Shown here: piece by piece, positions 14,683 through 22,105 of the stretch
How positions within the stretch are numbered: the stretch's first letter is position 1
How the letters are laid out: every line of letters starts with the position of its first letter
Source of the DNA: an uncultured Anaerovibrio sp.
GTDB lineage: Bacteria; Bacillota; Negativicutes; Selenomonadales; Selenomonadaceae
Reading direction: 5' to 3'
Length of the DNA: 35,510 nt
Assembly: GCA_934196075.1 (NCBI GenBank)
Contig: CAKPVW010000016.1
Coordinates: 1 to 35,510 of the forward strand
Notes under the pieces: generated by a model
Seen by the model: only the letters and a program-made list of their open reading frames with translations
Database searches by the model: none
Told to the model about the DNA's origin: nothing
Made by a program: the position numbers and the translations under genes

Positions 14683-15422
14683 TGAGGATAGATATTCTAT
14701 CTCTTTTTCCAGCCATGTTTGCTGGGCCTTTTGGAGATAGCATTACCAAAAGAGCTGTGGCTAAGGGGATTTTGGATATACATTTGATGAATCCTCGTGA
14801 TTTTGCCTTGGGACGGCACAAACAGGTAGATGACAGTCCTTTTGGGGGCGGCAGCGGCATGGTACTCAAACCTGAGCCTATGTTCAAGGCTGTAAATTTC
14901 ATTAAAGACACTACAGATTATGTCAATCGCCGTGTGCTTCTAATGAGTCCGGAGGGCGCTGTCTTTAATCAAGCCAAGGCTCGGGAGCTTGCTCAATATG
15001 ATCAGCTGATTTTTATTTGTGGTCATTACGAGGGATTTGATGCTAGAATCAGTGAGAATCTGGCAGATGAAATTATTTCCATAGGAGATTTTGTACTGAC
15101 GGGAGGAGAGCTGCCAGCCATGATGATCGTGGATGCAGTGTCCCGTATGCTGCCTGGAGTATTGGGCTCTGAGGAATCGGCACCTACCGATTCCTTTTAC
15201 AATGGTCTTTTGGAGCATCCTCAGTACACCAGACCTAGGGAATATGAGGGTTTTGCTGTGCCGGAGATCTTGTTTTCCGGGGATCATGCCAAAATAGCTA
15301 AATGGCGTCGGGAAAAATCCTTGGAAATTACTCTAAAAAATAGGCCGGATTTATTGGAAAAGGCGGAGCTGAGCAAATCAGATATGGAATATTTGGCAAA
15401 GCTCAAGGCAAAACAAAATTAA
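14682..15422 (+). CDS. trmD: TrmD, tRNA (guanine-37-N1)-methyltransferase
   Basis: A 246-aa SPOUT-class enzyme that methylates G37 of tRNAs to prevent +1 frameshifting. Visible motifs are MRIDILSLFPAMF, VDDSPFGGGSGMV (about 46-58), the knot segment CGHYEGFDARI and IGDFVLTGGELPAM, and the GVLGSEESAPTDSF linker. It is the last gene of the operon; unlike Bacillus, rplS does not follow, since a terminator comes 15 nt later. Confidence 0.97.
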   Translation: MRIDILSLFPAMFAGPFGDSITKRAVAKGILDIHLMNPRDFALGRHKQVDDSPFGGGSGMVLKPEPMFKAVNFIKDTTDYVNRRVLLMSPEGAVFNQAKARELAQYDQLIFICGHYEGFDARISENLADEIISIGDFVLTGGELPAMMIVDAVSRMLPGVLGSEESAPTDSFYNGLLEHPQYTRPREYEGFAVPEILFSGDHAKIAKWRREKSLEITLKNRPDLLEKAELSKSDMEYLAKLKAKQN

Positions 15423-15436
15423 ACATATTATGTTAA

Positions 15437-15471
15437 GGGCGTAGTTTCTCACGGGAACTGCGCCTTTTTTT
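15437..15471 (+). terminator. Terminator of the ffh-trmD operon
   Basis: GGCGTAGTTT pairs with GGAACTGCGCC around a CTCACG-like loop, followed by TTTTTTT. Confidence 0.88.
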
Positions 15472-15504
15472 GTGGAGCTAATATCTCCACCATCCTGGTC
15501 ACCC

Positions 15505-15563
15505 CTATATGATTTAAAGAAAATTCAAAAGGCATTTTCTTTAAATCATATAGAGGTTATAAT
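15505..15563 (+). promoter_or_regulatory. Palindrome-promoter module A
   Basis: A perfect 19-bp inverted repeat, CTATATGATTTAAAGAAAA (15505-15523) with its complement at 15535-15553, precedes AGAGGT and TATAAT (15558-15563). The core AAAGAAAAT-N9-ATTTTCTTT is centred at 15529, 29 bp before the -10 start. No -35 consensus is visible. Modules B and C share the core and the spacing. Confidence 0.75.
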
Positions 15564-15656
15564 TAAAATAAGATTGAGAAGTTCTGGTATTGATAGGGGA
15601 CAAGATGAGATGTCGCTTATGAATCTATGTCTGATATTTATGTAGGGGGCGGGAAT

Positions 15657-17009
15657 ATGCAGGAGATAAAATGTCCTAAATGCGGCGAGGTTTTTGTGGT
15701 GGACGAATCTGGCTATGCCAAAATTGTGAAGCAGGTCCGGGATAGAGAATTTGCTCAGGAAGTGCAAAAGAGACAAGAGGAGTTCCAAAAGCTGAAGGAA
15801 AAGGATTTGGAAATTGCTAGGATGGAACAAAAAACGGAGCTGGCCCATATGCTTTCCAGCAAGGAGTCTGAGCTGGCGGAAAAGGATAGGTTGATTGAGC
15901 AGCTGCAGGCACAGTTGGCGGAAAAGGAAGCTGCTCAAAGGTTGGCTCTTAGTGAAATGGTTAATCAAAAAAATCTGGAAAAACAAAATGCACTGGAGGC
16001 ACAGCAAAAGGAATTGACAGATAAAATCCGCACCATTGAGGGGTTAAGAGCCGAATTGGCCAATGGTCAGACAGAGCGCAAGCTGGCTGTTGTAGAAGCT
16101 GTACAGCAAAAGGAAAGTGAGATTACGGAAAAGTCGGCGGAGATTATCAAGCTGCAGGAACAGATAGCCAATAATGATATGGCGAACCAATTAAGAGAAC
16201 AATCTCTGCGCAGGGAATATGAGGAAAAATTGAAGCAAAGAGATGAGCAGATAGATTATTACAAGGATTTCAAGGCGCGTCAATCTACTAAAATGGTAGG
16301 GGAAAGTTTGGAACAGCATTGCCTAAATCAATTTAATTCCCTGCGTATGACAGCTTTTCCAACTGCTTATTTTGAAAAAGATAATGATGCCAAAACTGGC
16401 AGCAAGGGTGATTTTATTTTTCGGGAAAGTAAGGATGATACAGAATTTATTTCCATCATGTTTGAGATGAAAAACGAGATGGATAAGACCGCTACCAAGC
16501 ACAAAAATGAGGATTTTTTCAAGGAGCTGGATAAGGATAGACGGGAAAAGAAGTGTGAATATGCAGTATTAGTATCATTGTTGGAAATGGACAATGAATT
16601 GTACAATAATGGTATTGTGGATGTTTCCTATCGCTATGAAAAAATGTATGTAATTCGTCCTCAGTTTTTTATTCCTATGATTACCCTGCTGCGGAATGCA
16701 GCCCTAAATAGTCTGCAATATCGTCAGGAACTGGAAATTGCCAAGAATCAGCAACTGGATATAGCCAATTTTGAGGAAAATATGAATGCCTTTAAGCAGG
16801 GCTTTGGGCGCAATTATGAAATTGCCAGCAAAAAATTCAAAACTGCTATAGACGAAATAGACAAGACCATAACTCATTTGCAAAAGACTAAGGATGCTCT
16901 GCTTTCCTCCGAAAATCAGCTAAGATTGGCCAATAACAAGGCGGAGGATTTGAGTATAAAGAAGCTAACGAAAAATGCTCCTTCAGTGAGAAAAATGTTT
17001 GAGGCATAA
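15657..17009 (+). CDS. DUF2130 protein, predicted coiled-coil nuclease-like
   Basis: A 450-aa protein of the DUF2130 family, function unknown. It begins MQEIKCPKCGEVFVVDESGYAKI, with a half zinc-ribbon (C6-x2-C9), followed by a long coiled coil (about 30-210). The conserved C-terminal domain contains KTGSKGDFIF with D252 and FEMK (E270, K272), an arrangement that fits a PD-(D/E)XK nuclease site. A second predicted coil lies near the end. I chose the ATG at 15657 after AGGGGGCGGG. It is a single-gene unit behind palindrome-promoter module A. Confidence 0.88.
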   Translation: MQEIKCPKCGEVFVVDESGYAKIVKQVRDREFAQEVQKRQEEFQKLKEKDLEIARMEQKTELAHMLSSKESELAEKDRLIEQLQAQLAEKEAAQRLALSEMVNQKNLEKQNALEAQQKELTDKIRTIEGLRAELANGQTERKLAVVEAVQQKESEITEKSAEIIKLQEQIANNDMANQLREQSLRREYEEKLKQRDEQIDYYKDFKARQSTKMVGESLEQHCLNQFNSLRMTAFPTAYFEKDNDAKTGSKGDFIFRESKDDTEFISIMFEMKNEMDKTATKHKNEDFFKELDKDRREKKCEYAVLVSLLEMDNELYNNGIVDVSYRYEKMYVIRPQFFIPMITLLRNAALNSLQYRQELEIAKNQQLDIANFEENMNAFKQGFGRNYEIASKKFKTAIDEIDKTITHLQKTKDALLSSENQLRLANNKAEDLSIKKLTKNAPSVRKMFEA

Positions 17010-17024
17010 ATTTTGAGTGTAATA

Positions 17025-17053
17025 TTTATTTTAGTACGATAGTATGTTAAAAT
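17025..17053 (+). promoter_or_regulatory. Weak predicted promoter for the ASCH-thioesterase-aroE unit
   Basis: TTTATT (17025-17030) and TAAAAT (17048-17053) are 17 bp apart, about 75 bp before the ASCH gene. Confidence 0.4.
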
Positions 17054-17126
17054 GATAGCAACTGAATTGATTTGCTATTTTCAGTAAGAAATCACTAATA
17101 TTGTATATGGAAGGACTTGATGAAAA

Positions 17127-17477
17127 ATGATGTCTTTAAATTTTCAAGCGGAGAAGCATGAAAAGCTGATTGTGGAGCGTAAGAAAAAGTGCACTGTCCG
17201 TCTAGGTGATGTAAGTGATAAATATCCAGAGGGATCTATTGTTTGGATTACTGCCGGCAAGAAATTTACACCTAAGAAGCATCTGTACACTGCTTATCTG
17301 GACAAGGTTCGGGTAAAGACCATGGAAAATCTGACCTCCGAGGATTTGGGACAGCAGAACCCTGATATTAACTCTCGTGAGGAGTTGATTGCAGATTTTG
17401 AGCGTATCTACAAGAAGCGTATTTCTATGAATGATACTGTAACTGTTATTTACTTTACTGAGGTATTTGGTGGCTGA
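17127..17477 (+). CDS. ASCH-domain-like protein
   Basis: A 116-aa protein that looks like an ASCH/PUA-type small barrel: LNFQAEKHEKLIVERKKKCTVRLGDVSDKY and PEGSIVWITAGKKF, then a KVRVKTMENLTSEDL segment. ASCH domains are proposed to bind RNA, and some are amidohydrolases acting on modified nucleosides. A second ATG follows at once, so the start could be 3 nt later. It is adjacent to the thioesterase gene with a 1-nt gap, so the two are probably coupled. Confidence 0.7.
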   Translation: MMSLNFQAEKHEKLIVERKKKCTVRLGDVSDKYPEGSIVWITAGKKFTPKKHLYTAYLDKVRVKTMENLTSEDLGQQNPDINSREELIADFERIYKKRISMNDTVTVIYFTEVFGG

Positions 17478-17478
17478 T

Positions 17479-17880
17479 ATGGCAAAGGAAATTAAAATTG
17501 GTCTTACTAATGAGGCAAAAACTATCGTCAATGAAGCGAATATTGCCAGCACCATGGGCAGTGGCTGCCTCAGAGTTTTTGCTACTCCTGCTATGTGCTG
17601 TCTAATGGAAAAGGCTGCTTCAGAGTTGATGGATAGCTTGGTGGAGGAAGGCAGCACCACAGTTGGTACTGCTCTGAATATTGCTCATACAGCAGCTACG
17701 CCAGTAGGCATGGAGGTTGTGGCTATCGCAGAGATTACAGCTGTAGAAGGCCGTAAAATCTCCTTTCGAGTGACTGCTAGAGACGAGTCCGGAGAGATTG
17801 GCTCAGGCACCCACGAAAGATTTATTGTATACAAGGCTAAATTCCAGGCCAAGACAGATGCCAAATCTATCAAGGCCTAA
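17479..17880 (+). CDS. FlK-like hotdog thioesterase
   Basis: A 133-aa single hotdog-fold protein related to fluoroacetyl-CoA thioesterase FlK. The FlK catalytic residues T42, E50 and H76 have counterparts T36 (FATPAM), E44 (LMEKA) and H70 (NIAHTAATP), each offset by exactly six. The long helix AMCCLMEKAASELMDSLVEEG and VGTALNIAH are typical. Most bacterial homologues will not act on fluoroacetyl-CoA, and the true acyl-CoA is unknown. The start follows GGTGG inside the end of the ASCH gene; it is followed by aroE after 13 nt. Confidence 0.85.
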   Translation: MAKEIKIGLTNEAKTIVNEANIASTMGSGCLRVFATPAMCCLMEKAASELMDSLVEEGSTTVGTALNIAHTAATPVGMEVVAIAEITAVEGRKISFRVTARDESGEIGSGTHERFIVYKAKFQAKTDAKSIKA

Positions 17881-17893
17881 GGAGTGTAGCAGA

Positions 17894-18748
17894 ATGATAA
17901 CAGGTCATACAAGAAATTTTGGGGTTATAGGACATCCTATAGGCCATTCTCTTTCTCCTGCCATGCAAAATGCAGGTATTCAGGCAGCAGGGCTGGATGC
18001 AGTTTATATAGCTATGCCAGTGGAAGAAAGAGAGTTGGCTCAGGCAGTAACTGGATTGAAAACCTTGGGATTTCAAGGCTTCAATGTAACGATCCCTCAT
18101 AAACAGGCCATTATGCCTTTTTTGGATGCCATAGACAAGGACGCACAGGTGATAGGAGCTGTCAATGCTGTAGGTATACAGGATGGCTTTTTGACAGGTT
18201 ACAATACAGATGTGGTTGGCTTCCTGCAGGGAATGCACAATCATGGCTTTGCGCCAGCAGGCAAGCGTGCCGTGCTATTAGGCGCTGGCGGAGCTGCCAG
18301 AGCTATTATCTGGGGACTAATCAAGGAAGGCGTGGCTTCCTTGACTATTGGTGTACGTAATGTATACAAGGCACAGAAAGTGGCAGAGTATTTTCGGCCT
18401 TATATGGATATTCAGGTCTTGGATTGGCAGAGTCCGGAATTTAGTCAGCTGCTTTCTCAGGCAGAGCTTTTAGTAAATTCTACTCCTTTGGGTATGGAAC
18501 CCAATACACTGGTTATGCCGCCTATAGATTGGCGGTTTGTGTCTCCGACAGTTTTTGTATATGATATTATTTATACACCTGCAGAGACCATGTTTCTGCG
18601 GACAGCCAGAGAGCGTGGCTGTCAAACCTTAAACGGTGAAGAAATGTTGGTAGGTCAAGGGGCGGAGGCATTCCGTATTTGGACCGGGCAGCAGTTGCCT
18701 ATAGAGCCTATGGCAGAAGTATTGCGGCAGTGTCTGGAAAATCAATAA
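17894..18748 (+). CDS. aroE: AroE, shikimate dehydrogenase
   Basis: A 284-aa NADPH enzyme reducing 3-dehydroshikimate to shikimate in aromatic amino-acid synthesis. The substrate domain begins FGVIGHPIGHSLSPAMQN and includes NVTIPHK with the catalytic K70, N91 and the catalytic D106 (YNTD). The Rossmann part has LLGAGGAARAI (about 127-137) and LLVNSTPLGM. The ATG at 17894 follows GGAGTG; a longer in-frame reading would overlap the thioesterase and lacks family similarity. aroB lies 12 kb downstream. Confidence 0.96.
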   Translation: MITGHTRNFGVIGHPIGHSLSPAMQNAGIQAAGLDAVYIAMPVEERELAQAVTGLKTLGFQGFNVTIPHKQAIMPFLDAIDKDAQVIGAVNAVGIQDGFLTGYNTDVVGFLQGMHNHGFAPAGKRAVLLGAGGAARAIIWGLIKEGVASLTIGVRNVYKAQKVAEYFRPYMDIQVLDWQSPEFSQLLSQAELLVNSTPLGMEPNTLVMPPIDWRFVSPTVFVYDIIYTPAETMFLRTARERGCQTLNGEEMLVGQGAEAFRIWTGQQLPIEPMAEVLRQCLENQ

Positions 18749-18766
18749 CTCTAGAAGTTATTTTTT
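18744..18766 (+). terminator. aroE terminator
   Basis: AATAACT and AGTTATT form a short stem that includes the aroE stop codon, followed by TTTTTT. A weak but properly placed intrinsic terminator. Confidence 0.55.
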
Positions 18767-18781
18767 CTACACAACAAAAAA

Positions 18782-18811
18782 CCTCAATTGCAGCAGGTAC
18801 TACAATTGAGG
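18782..18811 (-). terminator. Terminator of the Nif11-leader-like gene
   Basis: CCTCAATTG (18782-18790) and CAATTGAGG (18803-18811) form a perfect 9-bp stem; on the minus strand it is followed by TTTTTTG. A second hairpin, AAGGACTT/AAGTCCTT (18838-18866), lies between it and the gene. Confidence 0.75.
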
Positions 18812-18869
18812 CACAATAGAGATATTGTTGATAAGCTAAGGACTTTCACCGTTAGGGGAAGTCCTTTTA

Positions 18870-19133
18870 TTATAAGTCCTTTACCCAGCCACGGAAAGCA
18901 CGGATAATATTACCAGCAGGCATAGCATCCAGCTGCTCATCAGTCAGGTCTGCTGGAATCATAGGTGCCAAAGTGGCAGCAGCAGCCAAAAACTCCTCCA
19001 GAGTCATTTCACCAAGAAGAGGCTGAACAATTTCAAATGCCTCCTGGGGACTCTTGGCACTAGCCAGCTTTTGGAGCATTTCCGGATTCTGCATAATAGC
19101 AGCACCAATCTGCATAAATTTCTCAGGTATCAT
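18870..19133 (-). CDS. Small Nif11-leader-like protein
   Basis: An 87-aa acidic helical protein, alone on the minus strand with its own terminator. The segment FMQIGAAIMQNPEML, QKLASAKSPQEAFEIV and LGEMTLEEFLAAAATL resembles Nif11-type leader peptides of ribosomal natural products. It is followed by LTDEQLDAMPAG, similar to the LSDEELxxVAGG end of such leaders, and then 13 residues NIIRAFRGWVKDL. That tail is cationic and amphipathic and has no Cys, Ser or Thr, so it would not be a lanthipeptide or thiopeptide core. No modifying enzyme or exporter is in the window. It could equally be a conserved small cytosolic protein. The ATG at 19133 follows AAGGA; a TTG start 18 nt earlier is possible. 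Confidence 0.65.
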   Translation of the reverse strand: MIPEKFMQIGAAIMQNPEMLQKLASAKSPQEAFEIVQPLLGEMTLEEFLAAAATLAPMIPADLTDEQLDAMPAGNIIRAFRGWVKDL

Positions 19134-19290
19134 TGAATCACATTCCTTCAAAAGTATTTTTACAATATAAAACTATTATAGCAAATTTGTGTCTGTTTGA
19201 AAATCCTCGTTGTATATTTTTACATAAAGTTTATTAACATACGTTTTAATATATTACTTCAAGGAGCCAAAGTTAAAAGAAGGGGTATAG

Positions 19291-19344
19291 TTATTGAAAG
19301 AAAATGAAAAAATCATTTTCTTTCAATAATATAGGGGTTATAAT
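19291..19344 (+). promoter_or_regulatory. Palindrome-promoter module B
   Basis: TTATTGAAAGAAAATGA (19291-19307) and its exact complement (19313-19329) surround AAAAA, followed by TATAGGGGT and TATAAT (19339-19344). The centre at 19310 is 29 bp before the -10 start. About 53 bp are nearly identical to module C ahead of pyrH. The DHH gene starts 50 bp later. Confidence 0.8.
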
Positions 19345-19394
19345 GCTTTGTAGAGTGTATTATTTTTGTATAAGATTCTAAAGGAGAGGGCTAT

Positions 19395-20390
19395 ATGACA
19401 GAGAAAATGGAAGGTCTGCTAAAGGCTATTACTCATAAGCATGTGTACATACAAACCCATAATTTTCCAGATCCAGATGCTATTGCTTCTGCCTATGGTC
19501 TTCAGCAGCTGCTGAAGTATTTTGATGTAGAGGCAACTGTTTGCTATCAGGGAGAAATAGAGCGGTTTAATACTAATTATATTATTGAAAAGCTGAATAT
19601 CAAGTTTAGCAAGCTGGTGGACATAAATGAGGCGTTGCGTGATGATGATGAGGTTATTTTGGTAGATGCCCAGAAATTCAACGGTAATGTGGTGGATATA
19701 ACTGGGGAGGAAATAGCTAGTATAGATCACCATCCTATTTTTATCCCAGCAGAATATCGTTTTGCAGATATTCGCCCAGAGGTAGGGTCCTGCGCTTCCA
19801 TGATTGCTAGTTATTTTTTTGACAATGATGTGCCTATGGATAATAAAACTGCCCTAGTATTAACCTTTGGTATACGCAGTGATACGGCTAAGCTGTCTAG
19901 AGGTGTCAGCCAGCTGGATATGGATATGCTGAATAAGCTTTTCCCACTGTGTGATAAGGATGTCATTTATTATTTGGAAAATTCAGAGCTGGAATTTAGT
20001 GATTTGCAGGCCTATGCCAAGGCTATTGAAAGCATTCATCTCTATGATGACAATGTGGCTTTTGCCTTTGCAGGAGAAAATTGTCAGGAGGCTTTGGTGG
20101 CATCTGTGTCAGATTTTATTCTTAGTCTGCGGGAGGTATCTTTCTGCGTGGTGTATTCCCGCAAGGATAGAGGTTTGAAATATTCCGTTAGATCTATTAA
20201 TGAATTGGATGCAGGGGCTATTACAGCAAAGGCTTTAGCAGGTCTTGGTTCTGGTGGCGGACATCAGGTTATGGCAGGGGGATTTGTGCCTTTTACAGGG
20301 ACAGATAGTCAGCTTCAGACCTTGGTGGAGACTATTAAAACAAATTTCCTGCGGGAAGTTAGTTTGGCTAGAGAAAATAAAAAAATCTAA
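19395..20390 (+). CDS. DHH/DHHA1 phosphoesterase (NrnA-like)
   Basis: A 331-aa member of the DHH phosphoesterase family, which includes NrnA nanoRNases and c-di-nucleotide or pAp phosphatases. Motifs appear in order: THNFPDPDAIAS (21-32), the metal aspartate in ILVDAQ (D91), DHHP (111-114), and the DHHA1 substrate loop GLGSGGGHQVMAGG near residue 285. No membrane or sensory domain is present, so it is a stand-alone cytosolic enzyme; whether it degrades short RNA, pAp or a signal dinucleotide cannot be decided. It has an AAAGGAGAG site and the palindromic promoter B. Confidence 0.88.
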   Translation: MTEKMEGLLKAITHKHVYIQTHNFPDPDAIASAYGLQQLLKYFDVEATVCYQGEIERFNTNYIIEKLNIKFSKLVDINEALRDDDEVILVDAQKFNGNVVDITGEEIASIDHHPIFIPAEYRFADIRPEVGSCASMIASYFFDNDVPMDNKTALVLTFGIRSDTAKLSRGVSQLDMDMLNKLFPLCDKDVIYYLENSELEFSDLQAYAKAIESIHLYDDNVAFAFAGENCQEALVASVSDFILSLREVSFCVVYSRKDRGLKYSVRSINELDAGAITAKALAGLGSGGGHQVMAGGFVPFTGTDSQLQTLVETIKTNFLREVSLARENKKI

Positions 20391-20417
20391 ACTAATTCAA
20401 AACAATTTGTGTTTTTG

Positions 20418-20446
20418 TTGCTAAAAAAAGGGAAAAACTATATAAT
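20418..20446 (+). promoter_or_regulatory. Promoter of the larA-like gene
   Basis: TTGCTA (20418-20423) and TATAAT (20441-20446) with a 17-bp spacer, 54 bp before the start codon. Confidence 0.7.
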
Positions 20447-20499
20447 AAGATAAAGTGAGCGTAAATGCAATGAAGTTTCTTTATAGGAGGTTAGAGAAG

Positions 20500-21774
20500 A
20501 TGAAGCTGCAGATTCCCTACAACAAAATCCAAATGAATATTGAGATTCCAGATGCTAATTTTCAGGGGGTGCTGGAGAGCCATCCAGCTGGCTGCGTCAT
20601 GGAGGGCACAGAGCAGGATATTGTGGAACGGGCACTGGACAATACCATAGGCAGTCCATCTTTGGAGGAGCTGGCCAAAGACAAGAAAAATGTGGTTATT
20701 ATTTCTAGTGATCATACTAGACCTGTACCTAGTCATGTTACCATGCCTATCTTGTTGAGAAGGCTGCGGGAAGCTAATCCAGAGATAGATATTACTATTC
20801 TTATTGCTACAGGTTTTCATCGAGCTACCACCCACGAGGAGTTGGTACAGAAATACGGTGAGAAAATAGTTAATGAGGAGAAAATAGTGGTTCACGATTC
20901 TCAGGATGATGCAGCTATGGCAGATTTGGGTAAGCTGCCTTCTGGTGGAGCTTTGAAGATTAACAAATTAGCAGTGGAGGCAGATTTGTTGATTGCTGAG
21001 GGCTTTATTGAATCACATTTCTTTGCTGGTTTCTCAGGGGGGCGGAAGAGCGTATTGCCAGGTATTGCCTCTGCCACTACAGTTATGGCCAATCATTGCA
21101 GTGAATTTATTGCCAGCCCTTATGCTAGAACTGGTATTTTGAAGAATAATCCTATTCACAAGGATATGCTTTATGCGGCTCAGCAGGCAGGTTTGGCCTT
21201 TATTTTGAATGTGGTTATTAACGCAGAGAAGAAGGTTATTGCTGCCTTTGCAGGGGATAGCGAGAAGGCACATCTTACAGGTTGTGAATATGTCCTGAAG
21301 ATGGCAGAGGTTAAGGCTCAGCCAGCAGATATTGTGGTTACCACCAATGGAGGTTATCCTCTAGATCAGAATATCTATCAGTCTGTTAAGGGGATGACCG
21401 CTGCCGAGGCGAACTGCAAGGAAGGCGGCGTTATTATTATGGTTTCCGCTTGCAATGATGGTCATGGCGGACAGTCTTTCTATGAAAATTTGCGAGATGT
21501 AGAAAGTCCTCGTGCCTTGCTGGATCGCATAGCCAAGGTGCCACGAAATGAGACTATTCCAGATCAGTGGGAAATGCAGATTTTGGCTAGAATTTTGGAT
21601 AAATTCACAGTTATCATGGTAACGGATATGTGCAGTCCTGAGATGATTAAGGAAATGCATATGGAGCATGCCTATACCTTTGAGGATGCTTTGCAGCGTG
21701 CTTTTGAAATTAAAGGTAAGGATGCAGGGGTAGTGGTGATTCCTGATGGTGTTTCTGTGATTGTGAGACAATAG
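20500..21774 (+). CDS. LarA-family nickel-pincer racemase
   Basis: A 424-aa protein of the lactate racemase family, the same length as Lactobacillus LarA. All residues important in that enzyme are found shifted by one: D71 and R74 in SDHTRPVP, H107 in GFHRATTHEE, H173 in IESHFFAG, K183 in GGRKSVLPG (the cofactor-bearing lysine) and H199 in ANHC. It should therefore bind the nickel-pincer nucleotide, but the family includes racemases and epimerases of many 2-hydroxy acids, so the substrate is open. No cofactor-making larB, larC or larE is in the window. The ATG at 20500 follows TAGGAGG; it is a single-gene unit. Confidence 0.9.
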   Translation: MKLQIPYNKIQMNIEIPDANFQGVLESHPAGCVMEGTEQDIVERALDNTIGSPSLEELAKDKKNVVIISSDHTRPVPSHVTMPILLRRLREANPEIDITILIATGFHRATTHEELVQKYGEKIVNEEKIVVHDSQDDAAMADLGKLPSGGALKINKLAVEADLLIAEGFIESHFFAGFSGGRKSVLPGIASATTVMANHCSEFIASPYARTGILKNNPIHKDMLYAAQQAGLAFILNVVINAEKKVIAAFAGDSEKAHLTGCEYVLKMAEVKAQPADIVVTTNGGYPLDQNIYQSVKGMTAAEANCKEGGVIIMVSACNDGHGGQSFYENLRDVESPRALLDRIAKVPRNETIPDQWEMQILARILDKFTVIMVTDMCSPEMIKEMHMEHAYTFEDALQRAFEIKGKDAGVVVIPDGVSVIVRQ

Positions 21775-21836
21775 GTCTATATGCTGTTTTATGGTTCAAA
21801 TAGGAAGTAAAAAATAGATAATTTAGAAAATCAATA

Positions 21837-21890
21837 AAAAAGTATCAGAATTTGGGGTGATTGAGTTCTTCAGATTTTGATACTTTTTTT
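21837..21890 (+). terminator. Terminator of the larA-like gene
   Basis: AAAAGTATCA and TGATACTTTT form the outer stem, with T7 at the 3' side and A5 at the 5' side, so it could act in both directions. It lies in the 331-nt gap before cheA, whose remainder is AT-rich with only the cheA promoter visible. Confidence 0.75.
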
Positions 21891-22007
21891 GCTGAAATCC
21901 ATGATATTAATATTAAAACAAAAGTGACCTCATATTTTTTAAAATTTTTATTTTATTAGCAGGATTTTTTTATTTGTTGTTGAATATAGGAATCATGGCA
22001 TGAAAAT

Positions 22008-22065
22008 TTGGGCTTTTGGGCTGGTTTATTGTATAATATAGATTGTACCTAATGTACAACAATCT
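22008..22065 (+). promoter_or_regulatory. Promoter of the chemotaxis operon with downstream dyad
   Basis: TTGGGC (22008-22013) and TATAAT (22032-22037) are 18 bp apart. Right after the -10, AGATTG (22040-22045) and CAATCT (22060-22065) with inner GTAC pairs form a dyad around the likely transcription start, a possible operator. No clear sigma-28-type motility promoter is seen. Confidence 0.55.
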
Positions 22066-22105
22066 GTATAGGATGGAAAATAGAAAATAGATAGGGGATG
22101 AGTAT

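Noticed and set aside
15505..15563. Interpretation of the 19-bp palindrome as a terminator of trmD
   Set aside because: A proper terminator already lies at 15437-15471; the palindrome has no T run and keeps a fixed distance to a -10 box in three places.
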